Positions 1 through 8,686 of a stretch of DNA of 64,000 bases are shown here, piece by piece. Both the position numbers and the translations under genes were made by a program. The stretch comes from an uncultured Desulfovibrio sp. (GTDB taxonomy: Bacteria > Desulfobacterota > Desulfovibrionia > Desulfovibrionales > Desulfovibrionaceae): NCBI RefSeq assembly GCF_902477725.1, contig NZ_CABSIF010000008.1, forward strand, positions 62,001 to 126,000. The letters run 5' to 3'. Every line of letters starts with the position of its first letter. Position 1 is the stretch's first letter. The notes beneath the pieces were generated by a model that was given only the letters and a program-made list of their open reading frames with translations, did no database searches and was not told the DNA's origin.

Positions 1-242
1 GGGCAAAGCCCGCCGCAGGTCACGATGGCGCACTTGGCGCGGGTGGTGTCAAAATAGAGTTTTTTGCGCGGGCCAGCGGCCTCAAGGCATACGCTGAAGG
101 GCGCGTTCACTTCTTCCGACAGTTCTTCATCCACAACAATCTGCACGGTCTTGTTGTCTGCCCATGTGCGGTAGGGCAGCACAGAATCAAGCTTGCAGGG
201 GCCAAGCGTGCGGATTTCCGTTTCGAGCGAACATTCTTGCAT
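1..242 (-). CDS. ATP/PPi-dependent 6-phosphofructokinase, N-terminal part (cut by window start)
   Basis: The first 80 codons of a phosphofructokinase that continues beyond the left edge. The visible product starts MQECSLETEIRTLG and ends in KCAIVTCGGLCP, the glycine-rich nucleotide/PPi-binding start of the plant- and spirochaete-like PFK group, which carries an N-terminal extension of about this length before that motif. It would phosphorylate fructose 6-phosphate in glycolysis, or run reversibly if PPi-dependent; the donor cannot be told from this fragment. It lies 24 bp downstream of the HD-domain gene on the same strand, so the two are probably co-transcribed. Confidence 0.75.
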   Translation of the reverse strand, partial: MQECSLETEIRTLGPCKLDSVLPYRTWADNKTVQIVVDEELSEEVNAPFSVCLEAAGPRKKLYFDTTRAKCAIVTCGGLC

Positions 243-266
243 GGTGCAGCCTCGGCTGTTTTGGAG

Positions 267-827
267 CTATTTGCTTAAACCAAGTTCCGCCGCATTGGCG
301 CGCATGGCTTCGATGGACAGAGCCAGAAAAGCATCAAGCTCAAGCCCGGCCTCGGCGCACTGGCGGATGTTGTCGCGGCACACGCTGGCCGCAAAGGCTT
401 TATCCTTCATCTTTTTCTTTATACTTTTAACTTCCATGCCTTCCATGCCCGTGGGGCGCATGAGCGCAGCGGCAGAGATAAGCCCGGTGACGGTTTCGCC
501 GCAGCGCAGGGCGTAATCAAAGCGCGAGGCTGGGCCAGCCGCGCCGTTCATTTCCGCATTATGGGCGCGAATGGCCGTAAGGGCCTCATCCGGCAACTGG
601 CCAGCCAGCATTTCTGCTGTGTCCAGCCCGTGCCGCGCGGCGTTTTCCGCCGTGGCGGGGTAGTCGAGGTCGTGCAAAAGGCCCGTGAGGCCCCAGAGGT
701 CTTCATCTTCGCCAAAATGTTGGGCAAGGGCGCGCATTATGGCCTCGGAGGCCAGGGCATGCTGCAACAGGGAAGGCGGTGTTTTTTGCTCGGCCAGCAG
801 GGTGAGGGCCGATTGACGTTCTATCAT
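267..827 (-). CDS. HD-domain phosphohydrolase-like protein
   Basis: A 186-residue soluble protein with HD-superfamily metal-site features: His23, the doublet His52-Asp53 in GLLHDLDY, and a further His near residue 90 in RAHNAEM. HD proteins of this size are metal-dependent phosphohydrolases acting on nucleotides or related compounds; the substrate here is unknown. A GGGAG ribosome site sits 8 nt before the ATG. It is the first gene of a probable two-gene unit with the phosphofructokinase. It diverges from the PSP1 gene across about 180 bp. Confidence 0.7.
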   Translation of the reverse strand: MIERQSALTLLAEQKTPPSLLQHALASEAIMRALAQHFGEDEDLWGLTGLLHDLDYPATAENAARHGLDTAEMLAGQLPDEALTAIRAHNAEMNGAAGPASRFDYALRCGETVTGLISAAALMRPTGMEGMEVKSIKKKMKDKAFAASVCRDNIRQCAEAGLELDAFLALSIEAMRANAAELGLSK

Positions 828-1010
828 GGCAAGTACTCCCTTATGTTTAAAAATGTAAATCAGGCAACCCGGCTTTGCAAGCCGCGCGAGGGTGAACGGC
901 CGATGCGCAGCCGTGGCCCGACCCGCAGCCCAGTTGACAGCACGGCATTAATGACGGAAAAGAATCTTTTCGGAATACATATTCCACTACCTTTGCCGAA
1001 GCGACAATTT

Positions 1011-2081
1011 ATGCCCATATACGGTCTCCGTTTCAGAACGCTTGGACAAACAAGCTATTATACCGGCCCCTCCGGCTTCAAACGGGGGGATCATGTACTT
1101 ATTGAGGCAGAACAGGGCCAGACCCTCGCCGAAATAGTATCCGGCCCCGCAGAGCATTTGCCCGGACAAATGGAGCAGGAACTGCCCTCCATTCTGCGTC
1201 ATGCCGGTTCAGAAGACATCCTCCGTGGTGAAGCCAACGAGCAGATGGCGCGCGAAGCGCAGCAGTTCTGCCGCCAGTGCATCCGCGACCGCAACCTTGA
1301 TATGAAGCTTGTGGATGTGGAGGTCTTTTTTGACCGCAGCAAGCTCATCTTTTACTTCACCGCGCCCTCCCGCATTGATTTTCGCGATCTGGTCAAAGAC
1401 CTTGTGCGCGAATACCGGGCGCGCATCGAGCTGCGGCAGATAGGCGTGCGCCACGAAACGCAGATGGTGGGCGCTGTGGGCAACTGCGGCATGGTCTGCT
1501 GCTGCCGAAGGTATCTGCGCAAGTTTGCGCCCGTGACCATCCGTATGGCAAAAGAGCAGAATCTCTTTCTGAACCCTGCCAAAATTTCGGGTATTTGCGG
1601 CCGCCTGCTCTGCTGCCTTTCTTACGAGCAGGACAACTACGACCATTTTCACCGCATGTGCCCGCGGCTCGGCAAGAAATACCAGACGGACAAAGGCCCC
1701 ATGAAGGTTCTGCGGGCCAATATGTTCCGCAATTCCCTTTCTGTGCTGACGGAAAACAATGAAGAAGTCGAACTGAGCCTGGACGATTGGCAGGCGCTTT
1801 CGCCCCACAGGCCGGAGGCCCCCCAGGGCGTACAGCCAAAGCAGCCGCCCAAAGGCCCCATGAACGACAACAGCCTGCTTGTGGTTTCCGCTACGCCGGA
1901 TACTCTTGACTCTCTTGATTTTATGGATGAATTCCGTCAGGACGAGCGCGATACCCCCGCCGAGGAATCCGCCCCCGCCGAATCCGGCGAACGCGCTCCC
2001 GGTGTGGAGGCGCAGGCCGAACCGGGCAAGAATCGCCGCAAACGCCGCCGCAACAAGTCGCAGCGGCCCGACCACGACTAG
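1011..2081 (+). CDS. PSP1-domain protein, RicT-like
   Basis: Begins MPIYGLRFRTLGQ and carries the PSP1 C-terminal domain, with the cysteine-rich stretch characteristic of RicT proteins (CGMVCCCRRYLRKFAP, then ICGRLLCCL and MCPRLGKK). In Bacillus, RicT is part of the RicAFT complex that binds iron-sulfur clusters and assists RNase Y-dependent RNA maturation; here only the family assignment is supported. The last ~60 residues are acidic/proline-rich and end in a basic RRKRRR tail, probably disordered. The reading frame is open far upstream. ATG 1011 fits the conserved domain start; ATG 951, or ATG 903 with a GAGG upstream, would add 20 or 36 residues. metG follows after 23 bp. Confidence 0.75.
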   Translation: MPIYGLRFRTLGQTSYYTGPSGFKRGDHVLIEAEQGQTLAEIVSGPAEHLPGQMEQELPSILRHAGSEDILRGEANEQMAREAQQFCRQCIRDRNLDMKLVDVEVFFDRSKLIFYFTAPSRIDFRDLVKDLVREYRARIELRQIGVRHETQMVGAVGNCGMVCCCRRYLRKFAPVTIRMAKEQNLFLNPAKISGICGRLLCCLSYEQDNYDHFHRMCPRLGKKYQTDKGPMKVLRANMFRNSLSVLTENNEEVELSLDDWQALSPHRPEAPQGVQPKQPPKGPMNDNSLLVVSATPDTLDSLDFMDEFRQDERDTPAEESAPAESGERAPGVEAQAEPGKNRRKRRRNKSQRPDHD

Positions 2082-2104
2082 CAATTAAGCTTACGGAGCC
2101 TTGA

Positions 2105-4102
2105 GTGAACAGCTTTTTCATCACAACGCCCATCTATTACGTCAATGCCAAGCCCCATCTGGGGCATGCCTATACCACTGTGGTTGCCGATGCCATGGCC
2201 CGCTACCACAAGCTGATTGGCGAGGACACCATGTTCCTCACCGGTACAGACGAGCACGGCGACAAGATTGTTCAGGCGGCGGAAAAACAAGGCCAGACTC
2301 CCAAGGAGTTTGTGGACGATATCAGCGGTCGCTTCCGCGCGCTGTGGCCCAAGCTTGACGTTGCCAACGACCGTTTTGTGCGCACCACCGATCCCGAGCA
2401 CATCAGCGCCGTGCAGGCCTTTTTGCAAAAGGTCTATGACGCGGGCGACATCTATTTTGGCGAGTTTGGCGGGCATTACTGCTACGGCTGCGAGCGGTTC
2501 TATACCGAAAAAGAACTGGAAAACGGCCTCTGCCCCCAGCACCTGACCAAGCCGGAATTTATCAGCGAGAAGAACTACTTCTTCCGCATGTCCAAGTATC
2601 TGCCCTGGCTCAAGGAGCACATCGAGGCCAATCCTTCGTTTATCCGGCCCGAGCGCTACCGCAGCGAAGTGCTGGCCATGCTCGAATCCGGCGCGCTGGA
2701 AGACCTGTGCATCTCGCGCCCCAAATCGCGCCTGACATGGGGCATTGAGCTGCCCTTTGACAAGGATTACGTCTGCTACGTGTGGTTTGACGCGCTGCTC
2801 AACTACATCAGCGCGCTGAACTGGCCCGATGGCGAAGATTTTAAAAAGTTCTGGCCCGGCGAACATCTGGTTGCCAAAGATATCCTCAAGCCCCACGCCG
2901 TATTCTGGCCCACCATGCTCAAATCTGCGGGCCTGCCGCTGTATGAGCATCTGAATGTCCACGGCTACTGGCTTGTGCGCGACACCAAGATGTCAAAGTC
3001 GCTTGGCAATGTTGTGGAACCGAGCGATATGGCCCATCGCTTCGGGCCGGACGCATTCCGCTATTTCCTGCTGCGCGAAATGCACTTTGGTTCTGACGCC
3101 AGCTTTAGCGAAGACGCCCTTGTGGGCCGCATCAACGCCGACCTTGCCAATGACCTTGGCAACCTGTTCAGCCGCGTGCTTTCCATGACGGCCAAGTATT
3201 TCGGCAGCCGCGTTCCCATGCCCAAGGCGCTTCAGGAGGACGACAAGGCCATTGCCGACCTGTGCGCCAACTCCATGCGCAACTTTGTGCAGCTTTTTGG
3301 CAACGTGCAGTTTGCCCAGGGGCTTGAATCCCTGTGGGAGCTCGTGCGCGCCCTGAACAAATATGTGGACACCCAGGCCCCCTGGGCGCTCTACAAGCAG
3401 GGCAACATGGAGCGCCTCGCAACCGTCATGTACGTCATGCTGGCGGCCATGCGCAAAACCGCGCTCTGCCTCTGGCCCGTCATGCCCGTAGCCTCTGGCA
3501 AAATGCTGGCCCAGCTCGGGCAGCAGGTGCAGGACGGACAGCCCCCGGTTGCCAATGTGGAAGACGAAATTGCCCATTTTGAAGGCCTTGAACCCGGCAT
3601 TCAGGTGGCGGAAGGCTCCAACCTGTTCCCGCGCATTGAAGTGAAAAAAGAAGGCGCGGACAGCAAGGAACCCAAGGCTCAAAAGAAGGACAAGCAGGCG
3701 GAAAAAGCGCAGGAAAAAGCCGCGCCCAAGCAGGCTGCAGCAGAGCAGGGCGGGGCAGAAGCCCCCGTGGCCAAGCCCAATGTGGAATTTGACCAGTTCA
3801 AGGCTCTGGATCTGCGTGTAGGCACGGTGAAGGTGGCGGAAAAGCATCCCAATGCCGACCGCATTCTGCGGCTTGAAATTGACTTTGGCGAAGGAGAACT
3901 GCGTCAGATTCTTTCCGGCCTGGCAGAGCACTATGCGCCGGAAGATATAGTAGGTAAACGCGTGTGCGCAGTGCTGAACCTTGCCCCGCGCAAGATACGC
4001 GGCTTGGTTTCGCACGGCATGGTGCTTACGGCCGGAACCGACAGCGCGCTCGGTCTGCTTGCTGTAGACCGCGACGTGCCTGACGGCAGCGAAATAGCAT
4101 AA
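2105..4102 (+). CDS. metG: methionyl-tRNA synthetase
   Basis: A 665-residue class I synthetase charging tRNA-Met. Signature HLGH is at residues 18-21, a zinc-knuckle pair CYGC and CPQH lies around residues 126-146 in the connective peptide, and TKMSKSLGN near residue 296 is the KMSKS loop. After the anticodon-binding helices comes a Lys/Ala/Glu-rich linker (about 515-560) and a C-terminal EMAP-II-like tRNA-binding domain starting FDQFKALDLRVGTV, typical of dimeric bacterial MetRS. The start is GTG at 2105 with GGAG 6 nt before it. It directly follows the RicT-like gene and is probably co-transcribed with it. Confidence 0.96.
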   Translation: MNSFFITTPIYYVNAKPHLGHAYTTVVADAMARYHKLIGEDTMFLTGTDEHGDKIVQAAEKQGQTPKEFVDDISGRFRALWPKLDVANDRFVRTTDPEHISAVQAFLQKVYDAGDIYFGEFGGHYCYGCERFYTEKELENGLCPQHLTKPEFISEKNYFFRMSKYLPWLKEHIEANPSFIRPERYRSEVLAMLESGALEDLCISRPKSRLTWGIELPFDKDYVCYVWFDALLNYISALNWPDGEDFKKFWPGEHLVAKDILKPHAVFWPTMLKSAGLPLYEHLNVHGYWLVRDTKMSKSLGNVVEPSDMAHRFGPDAFRYFLLREMHFGSDASFSEDALVGRINADLANDLGNLFSRVLSMTAKYFGSRVPMPKALQEDDKAIADLCANSMRNFVQLFGNVQFAQGLESLWELVRALNKYVDTQAPWALYKQGNMERLATVMYVMLAAMRKTALCLWPVMPVASGKMLAQLGQQVQDGQPPVANVEDEIAHFEGLEPGIQVAEGSNLFPRIEVKKEGADSKEPKAQKKDKQAEKAQEKAAPKQAAAEQGGAEAPVAKPNVEFDQFKALDLRVGTVKVAEKHPNADRILRLEIDFGEGELRQILSGLAEHYAPEDIVGKRVCAVLNLAPRKIRGLVSHGMVLTAGTDSALGLLAVDRDVPDGSEIA

Positions 4103-4118
4103 TTAGGTATGGTGAGCG

Positions 4119-4151
4119 GCGTCGCACCCGTGGTTCAAATGGGCGCGACGT
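4119..4151. terminator. imperfect hairpin between convergent genes
   Basis: GCGTCGC-A-CCC pairs with GGG-C-GCGACGT around an 11-nt loop with one mismatch. It sits between the ends of metG and the small minus-strand gene. No T-tract follows on either strand, so intrinsic termination is uncertain. Confidence 0.3.
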
Positions 4152-4201
4152 CTGCAACCAGCACCAGTTAACTGCAATACAGAATAATTGGCGGAAATGC
4201 T

Positions 4202-4393
4202 CTAGTGGACCTTGGCCTCTTCTTCACGGAACAGGCGCTCAAGGGCGGCGGCATCAAGCGGCGTAAGGTTGAAACGCATACCCGCTTCGTCCAGAAGGGC
4301 AGACAGGCTCTTGCCAGTATGCAGGGCACGCTGTTCCGCCAGATAGGCCGCAGCCTTACGAACAAGTTCACCTTGCGGCATAATGGTTGTCAT
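4202..4393 (-). CDS. small conserved-looking protein of unknown function (63 aa)
   Basis: Encodes MTTIMPQGELVRKAAAYL and ends in EEEAKVH; mostly helical, charged, with no membrane segment or cysteine. An AAGGAT ribosome site 6 nt before the ATG supports translation. It converges on metG and diverges from uppP across 113 bp. No family is recognised with confidence. Confidence 0.55.
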   Translation of the reverse strand: MTTIMPQGELVRKAAAYLAEQRALHTGKSLSALLDEAGMRFNLTPLDAAALERLFREEEAKVH

Positions 4394-4506
4394 GGAGATA
4401 TCCTTTTTTATTCACCCATAGCCGTTGTGCCGCCTTTTGGCAATGCTCTGCCCGCAGGACGACACATCCCACACTAGGCGACAGGATTTCGCGCCAGAGG
4501 GTTTTT

Positions 4507-5304
4507 ATGGATAATCTGTTTACTGCGGTAATTTTGAGCATTGTCGAGGGGCTGACGGAATTTCTGCCTGTTTCCTCATCCGGCCACCTCATTCTGGTGG
4601 GCGATCTGCTCAACTTCATGGGCGAAAAGGCCGCCACCTTTGAGGTGGTTATTCAGCTTGGCGCCATCATGGCCGTGGTGGTGCTGTACTGGAAGCGCTT
4701 CTGGGGCCTCGTGCGCCCCCAGCCCTATGTGCGTTTTGCGGGCATGCGCGGCATCATGCTGCTTATCCTTACATCACTGCCCGCCAGCGTGCTCGGGCTT
4801 TTGCTGCACTCGACCATCAAGACCTATCTGTTCCGTCCCTTGACCGTGCTCATTGCGCTGGTTGTGGGCGCTGTGATGATGATAGTGGTTGAGCGCCGCA
4901 AGTTCAAACCCTCATATATCACACTGGACGACATGACGCCCAAGCTGGCCCTTGGCATTGGCTGCTTTCAGTGCCTTGCCCTGTGGCCCGGTTTTTCGCG
5001 CTCGGCCTCGACCATCATGGGGGGCATGCTGCTTGGCGGCAAGCGCTCGCTGGCGGCGGAGTATTCGTTCATTGCCGCAGTGCCCATCATGGTTGCCGCC
5101 ACCGGCTACGACATGCTGAAAAGCTGGCATTTGTTCAGTGCTGCGGATATTCCCTTTTTTGCCGTGGGCATGATTGGCTCGTTCCTCTCGGCATTGCTGG
5201 CAGTCAAGGTGTTCATCGCCCTCATGGGCCGCGTTACCCTGGTGCCTTTTGCTGTGTACCGCCTGCTGATCGCCCCATTTATTTATTATTTCATGGTGAA
5301 TTAA
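4507..5304 (+). CDS. uppP: undecaprenyl-diphosphate phosphatase
   Basis: A 265-residue polytopic membrane protein of the UppP/BacA family, which dephosphorylates undecaprenyl-PP to recycle the lipid carrier for peptidoglycan and O-antigen, and gives bacitracin tolerance. Both family motifs are present: EGLTEFLPVSSSGHLIL at residues 14-30, and GFSRSASTIMGG around residue 161. A GAGGG ribosome site precedes ATG 4507. The frame is open 120 nt further upstream, but that part has no ribosome site and is not membrane-like. Confidence 0.95.
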   Translation: MDNLFTAVILSIVEGLTEFLPVSSSGHLILVGDLLNFMGEKAATFEVVIQLGAIMAVVVLYWKRFWGLVRPQPYVRFAGMRGIMLLILTSLPASVLGLLLHSTIKTYLFRPLTVLIALVVGAVMMIVVERRKFKPSYITLDDMTPKLALGIGCFQCLALWPGFSRSASTIMGGMLLGGKRSLAAEYSFIAAVPIMVAATGYDMLKSWHLFSAADIPFFAVGMIGSFLSALLAVKVFIALMGRVTLVPFAVYRLLIAPFIYYFMVN

Positions 5305-5312
5305 AAAAATGC

Positions 5313-5334
5313 TTGCCAAGGGGCGGCAATTTTT
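5313..5334 (+). terminator. weak terminator after uppP / upstream of tRNA
   Basis: TTGCC and GGCAA form a 5-bp stem around AAGGGGC, followed by TTTTT. It starts 9 nt after the uppP stop. TTGCCA followed 15 nt later by TATAAA in the same stretch could also be read as a weak promoter for the tRNA 30 nt downstream; the two readings overlap. Confidence 0.35.
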
Positions 5335-5369
5335 ATAAATAGATCGTCGCGCTAACGAGGCGCTGACAC

Positions 5370-5446
5370 GGCAAGGTAGCTCAGTTGGTCAGAGCATGCG
5401 GTTCATACCCGCAGTGTCGGGGGTTCAAATCCCTCCCTTGCTACCA
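5370..5446 (+). tRNA. tRNA-Met (anticodon CAU)
   Basis: A 77-nt cloverleaf with acceptor stem GGCAAGG/CCTTGCT (first pair G-U), D-arm containing AGCTCAGTTGGTCAGAGC, anticodon stem TGCGG/CCGCA around TTCATAC, T-arm GGGGGTTCAAATCCCTC, and an encoded CCA end. The acceptor end is fully pairable, so it is not the initiator tRNA (which has a 1-72 mismatch). A CAU anticodon may also mark tRNA-Ile2 with lysidine; elongator Met is the simpler reading. Confidence 0.93.
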
Positions 5447-5456
5447 GAATTTCATA

Positions 5457-5488
5457 CCCGGAAGTCTTACGAGACTTCCGGGTTTTTT
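5457..5488 (+). terminator. intrinsic terminator of tRNA-Met
   Basis: An 11-bp perfect stem CCCGGAAGTCT / AGACTTCCGGG with tetraloop TACG and six T residues, starting 10 nt after the tRNA CCA. Confidence 0.9.
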
Positions 5489-5717
5489 GTTTTGCGGCAG
5501 ACTATGCAGATTCATTGGACAGGGCAGACAAGCCCAGTAATCCCTGCTCAAGCACGCTTCAGTCATACTATTTTTCACAGCTGCAACAAGATGCTTTCAA
5601 AATTGCTATGATGCTGTTACGCTAAAAGTCCTGCTCAGCTTCCAGGAAGATCATCCAGATGCCGTTTCCACACCTGTGGCACATACACTCGGCACCAATC
5701 AAAACAAAGAGAGCACC

Positions 5718-6119
5718 ATGAAGACCATTATAAGAAAAACACCAAAGACCATGTATCAGCCTGTTGGAAAATATTCGCACACAACCATTATACCTGCTGG
5801 CATGGACACTTATGTGTTTTCAGGGCAAATCGGCATCAGGGGCGATGGCGCTTTTCCTGCGGATTTTAACGATGAAGTGCAGCAACTTTTTAAAAATATT
5901 AAAACATTGCTTGATACTGAGGGACTGTCTGGAACAGATATTACCAAGGTTAATATTTGGTCTGTGAAAGAAATCGACTGGGACTATTTCGACAGTGAGT
6001 GGGATAAGCTTTTTGATAGCAAACACCCATCGATGACGATTGCGTATGTATCGGCATTGGGTCTGCCGGAAATCAGCATAGAAATTGATATCTGGGCTGC
6101 AAAGCAACCCCAGGGATAA
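5718..6119 (+). CDS. RidA/YjgF family protein
   Basis: A 133-residue protein of the RidA (YjgF/UK114) fold, whose members hydrolyse reactive enamine/imine intermediates to protect PLP enzymes. Family features include GQIGIRGDG, the helix DEVQQLFKNIKTLLD, DITKVNIW and the C-terminal PEISIEIDIWA. The usual active-site Arg in the last strand region is not obvious (PEISIEI), so deaminase activity should not be assumed. ATG 5718 is preceded by GAGAG. It is a monocistronic gene, somewhat A+T-richer than its neighbours. Confidence 0.8.
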   Translation: MKTIIRKTPKTMYQPVGKYSHTTIIPAGMDTYVFSGQIGIRGDGAFPADFNDEVQQLFKNIKTLLDTEGLSGTDITKVNIWSVKEIDWDYFDSEWDKLFDSKHPSMTIAYVSALGLPEISIEIDIWAAKQPQG

Positions 6120-6123
6120 TTCC

Positions 6124-6152
6124 GGGCGCCCTTCATGGACATGAGGGCGCCC
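6124..6152. terminator. strong hairpin after the RidA gene
   Basis: GGGCGCCC twice, with TCATG/CATGA inside, makes a 13-bp stem with one bulged T and a 2-nt loop. It starts 4 nt after the stop codon. No T-run follows, so it is a transcript-end structure without a classical tail. Confidence 0.5.
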
Positions 6153-6260
6153 AGGCACCGATTGGATAGCTGGCACAATGGCATGGGGCAGGGTAATTGA
6201 TAACCCCCATCATCCATGGTAATTCATTAATAGTTATTTATTGGCGACCCTGGGGGCATT

Positions 6261-6461
6261 ATGAAAGAAAAAACTGTCTACCGATGCAAGCGCTGTGGTG
6301 ATGTGTTTTACTGCCCAACGGGCCTCGTGGATGAATTTATCTTTAAACTTCGGCTGCTTTTCAGACTACTGTCCTGCCCACGATGCGGTAGTACGCTTAT
6401 ACATGAAGAAGCATACGTAGCCGAAAAAAAGAAACAGGACAACGCTGCAACAGACAAATAG
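6261..6461 (+). CDS. small zinc-ribbon protein
   Basis: A 66-residue protein with two CxxC knuckles (YRCKRCG at residues 8-14 and SCPRCGS near residue 40) and a Lys-rich C-terminus. The spacing suggests one zinc ribbon; a third cysteine (FYC) follows the first pair. Its role is unknown; such proteins often bind nucleic acid or another protein. A GGGGG stretch lies 6 nt upstream of the ATG. Confidence 0.6.
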   Translation: MKEKTVYRCKRCGDVFYCPTGLVDEFIFKLRLLFRLLSCPRCGSTLIHEEAYVAEKKKQDNAATDK

Positions 6462-6578
6462 TCTGATCCTGCCATGCAGCTAATCAGGCCCGTACAACCA
6501 ATATAGACGGCGTTTATGCCTTGGTGTGCGCAACAGCGCATGGGGCATAAACGCCTTGCCTTTTACTCCGGTGCCGCC

Positions 6579-7581
6579 ATGCAGTTTATACATTTGCCCC
6601 ACAACGCCAAACCCGAACAATACGCAACGTGGCATAGCGCAGCGCTGCACAGTGCTCAAGCCGACCCGTTCAGTTGCACGCCAGCATGGCAACTTGCCTT
6701 TCATGACGCCTTTGGCCCCAAACGGCGTTTACTTTTTGCAGAAGCCGACGGCAGCGTTATTGCCCTTGCGGAAGGCCTTGTTTCGGAAGAAGAGATCTTT
6801 ATCACGCCTCTTGAACCTTCGTGGTTTTTCGGCTGCCCGCTTCTGGGCAGCAACGCCCCGCAGCTTTTTGCCGAAGCCTTGCGCTTTTTTTCCAGAACTT
6901 ATGCACCCAGATTTCCTAAAATTCTTGTGGGCGGGCTTGGCCCTGGCCTGGATTATGTGCAGAACATGCTCAACAAAACAGGCATGCCCCTCCAGGCGCA
7001 CCTCGTAAAAGCGGGCATTCAGGGGTCGGCTTCGCTTGCTGGCGGGCTTGACGGCTATCTTTCGCGCCGTTCGGCCAATCTGCGCCGCAATCTAAAGCGT
7101 TCGGCAAAAAAGGCGCACGAACTGGGCATCTATTATGAACGCGTGCTGCCTTCAACTGAGGATGAAGCAAAGGCGGCGTTTACCCGCATGATCGCCGTTG
7201 AGCGCACAAGCTGGAAGGGGATTGGTCACTGCGGCATGGCGGAGCCGGGCATATGCGATTTTTACGCATTCCTGCTCCAGCGGCTCGCGCCGGAAAAAGG
7301 GGGGCGCGTCATTTTTTGCCCGCCGTGAAAATACGGACGTGGGCTTTATTTTTGGCGGCCTGGCCGGGGATATCTATCGGGGGCAGCAGTTCAGCTATGC
7401 GCAGGATTGTCATGAACTCTCACTGGGCAACCTTATGCAGATTGAAAAAATCCGCTGGCTCTGCGAGGAAGGTGTGCAACGCTACGACATGGGGCCTCTT
7501 GATGGCCCCAAGATGCAATATAAGACGCACTGGACAGAAACGGCCTTTCCCATCAGGACATGGCTGATAGAAAAGGCCTGA
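6579..7581 (+). pseudogene. GNAT/FemAB-like acyltransferase, frameshifted
   Basis: Two adjacent frames together make one GNAT-fold protein of about 333 residues of the FemAB/BioF2 (Acetyltransf_6) kind. Frame one runs from MQFIHLPHNAKPEQY to GGRVIF and then hits a stop at 7326-7328. The next frame continues naturally with ARRENTDVGFIFGG to the stop at 7581. The break falls in a run of six T at 7312-7317; one T fewer would restore a continuous frame. It may be a real inactivating mutation, a phase-variable tract, or a sequence error. The start is uncertain: ATG 6516 and 6540 are in frame upstream. The gene converges on the methyltransferase gene. Confidence 0.75.
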
Positions 7582-7649
7582 ATACCGTCAAAAGCAGGGG
7601 CCGCAGGTGAGACAGATGTGCGCAGCCCCCCCTGCACCCCCGCAGAGCC

Positions 7650-8477
7650 TCACAGGCTGGCGTTCCAGAAAAGCATGCCCACCCGCGAGCTGCCGGTTTC
7701 GTGCACCATGCCGTTTTTGCTCATGGCGCACAGTTTGTCTGCCAGGGCGACCTCTTGCGCTTCTGCGAGCTGTCCTCTGCTGTTAAAATGCCGCGTGTAC
7801 ATCACAATGGCTTCTTCCAGTGGGCATTCAGAATCCCACGAGCGCTCAAGGTATTCCACTTCGGGATAATAGCCCTGCAACCACAGGATATTGAAGGCGC
7901 TGTGCAGCCCCCGCCGGGTATAGTCATCGTGATTTTCAGCGCCAACAACCGGCGCAAGCTCCCTGCGCACAGAATTATCGCCCGTCACCTGTGTGATGAG
8001 GCAGCAGTAGCCCCGCGAGGCTTCTGTCATTTTTTCAAGGGTAGCACGGTCATACACGGCAGGCGTGCGCGAGGCAAAGACAAGCTGAAACCGTTTTTGC
8101 CAACCAAGCTGCTTCAGATCCGCAGTATCCCAGTCAAGCACGTGAAAACGGGCGTTCTCCATCCCCACACGCTGCGCATTTTCATTTGCGTATTCGATCA
8201 TGCCGGGCGCGATATCAAAGCCCTCTACGCTGCCTGCCAACCCAGCAAAAATCAGGGCGTGCCTGCCCGGCCCACAGCCGATGTCCAGCACTGCATCAGC
8301 CTTGCCAACCTTGGCGCGTGCTGCAACCTTGGCAACCAGATCTCGACGGTACGCGCTGGAGTCTGCTTCGGCAGAATGGGTGTTGAACGACTGGGCGCGG
8401 CGGCTCCAGAACTCCGCCAGATCTGACCGATCCGGCTGCCTGTCTGCCCAGTATGCTTCAAATTCTTTTATGTCCAT
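7650..8477 (-). CDS. class I SAM-dependent methyltransferase
   Basis: A 275-residue methyltransferase. Motif I is VLDIGCGPGRHAL (about residues 64-76), followed by the acidic end of strand 2 (GFDIAPGMI) and FHVLDWDTADL. The N-terminal ~45 residues (FEAYWADRQPDRSDLAEFW) and the C-terminal third with several Tyr/Trp resemble stand-alone Desulfovibrio methyltransferases with unassigned substrate. ATG 8477 has AAAGG 8 nt upstream; an in-frame TTG 6 nt earlier is less likely. It is not next to the polyene operon, so no link to that pathway is claimed. Confidence 0.8.
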   Translation of the reverse strand: MDIKEFEAYWADRQPDRSDLAEFWSRRAQSFNTHSAEADSSAYRRDLVAKVAARAKVGKADAVLDIGCGPGRHALIFAGLAGSVEGFDIAPGMIEYANENAQRVGMENARFHVLDWDTADLKQLGWQKRFQLVFASRTPAVYDRATLEKMTEASRGYCCLITQVTGDNSVRRELAPVVGAENHDDYTRRGLHSAFNILWLQGYYPEVEYLERSWDSECPLEEAIVMYTRHFNSRGQLAEAQEVALADKLCAMSKNGMVHETGSSRVGMLFWNASL

Positions 8478-8562
8478 GTTCAAAACCTTTGTTTGCGCGC
8501 AATACTGCGCCGTATTCCAGCGATGTTCTATAACGGTACAAGGAGACGACGTGGGAATAAAG

Positions 8563-8591
8563 AAAAATCAGCCCGCTGTTTCTGCGGGCTG
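8563..8591 (-). terminator. intrinsic terminator downstream of dctA
   Basis: Read on the minus strand, CAGCCCGC / GCGGGCTG pairs over 8 bp around a 7-nt loop and is followed by ATTTTTC. It lies about 95 nt after the dctA stop codon. Confidence 0.75.
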
Positions 8592-8627
8592 ACAAACATT
8601 CAATGGTGGGTTTTGAAAATCGGTGGA

Positions 8628-8647
8628 GCAGGGGAGTCTGCCCCTGC
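8628..8647 (-). terminator. second hairpin in the dctA 3' region
   Basis: GCAGGGG / CCCCTGC, 7-bp stem with a 6-nt loop, about 40 nt after the dctA stop. On the minus strand it is followed after 9 nt by ATTTTC. It may act with the stronger terminator further downstream or stabilise the mRNA end. Confidence 0.45.
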
Positions 8648-8686
8648 CCGGTCAATGTTCAGCCGGACAGAGGCAGACTGTGAAGG

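Noticed and set aside
7312..7328. Programmed frameshift or selenocysteine readthrough in the acetyltransferase gene
   Set aside because: The needed shift is +1 at a plain T run without a slippery site or downstream structure, and no SECIS-like hairpin follows the TGA. A mutation or sequence error is simpler.
8150..8477. Methyltransferase 7650-8477 as the missing polyene O-methyltransferase
   Set aside because: It is 34 kb from the operon start, in another transcript, and its sequence does not resemble a phenol O-methyltransferase closely enough to claim a link.
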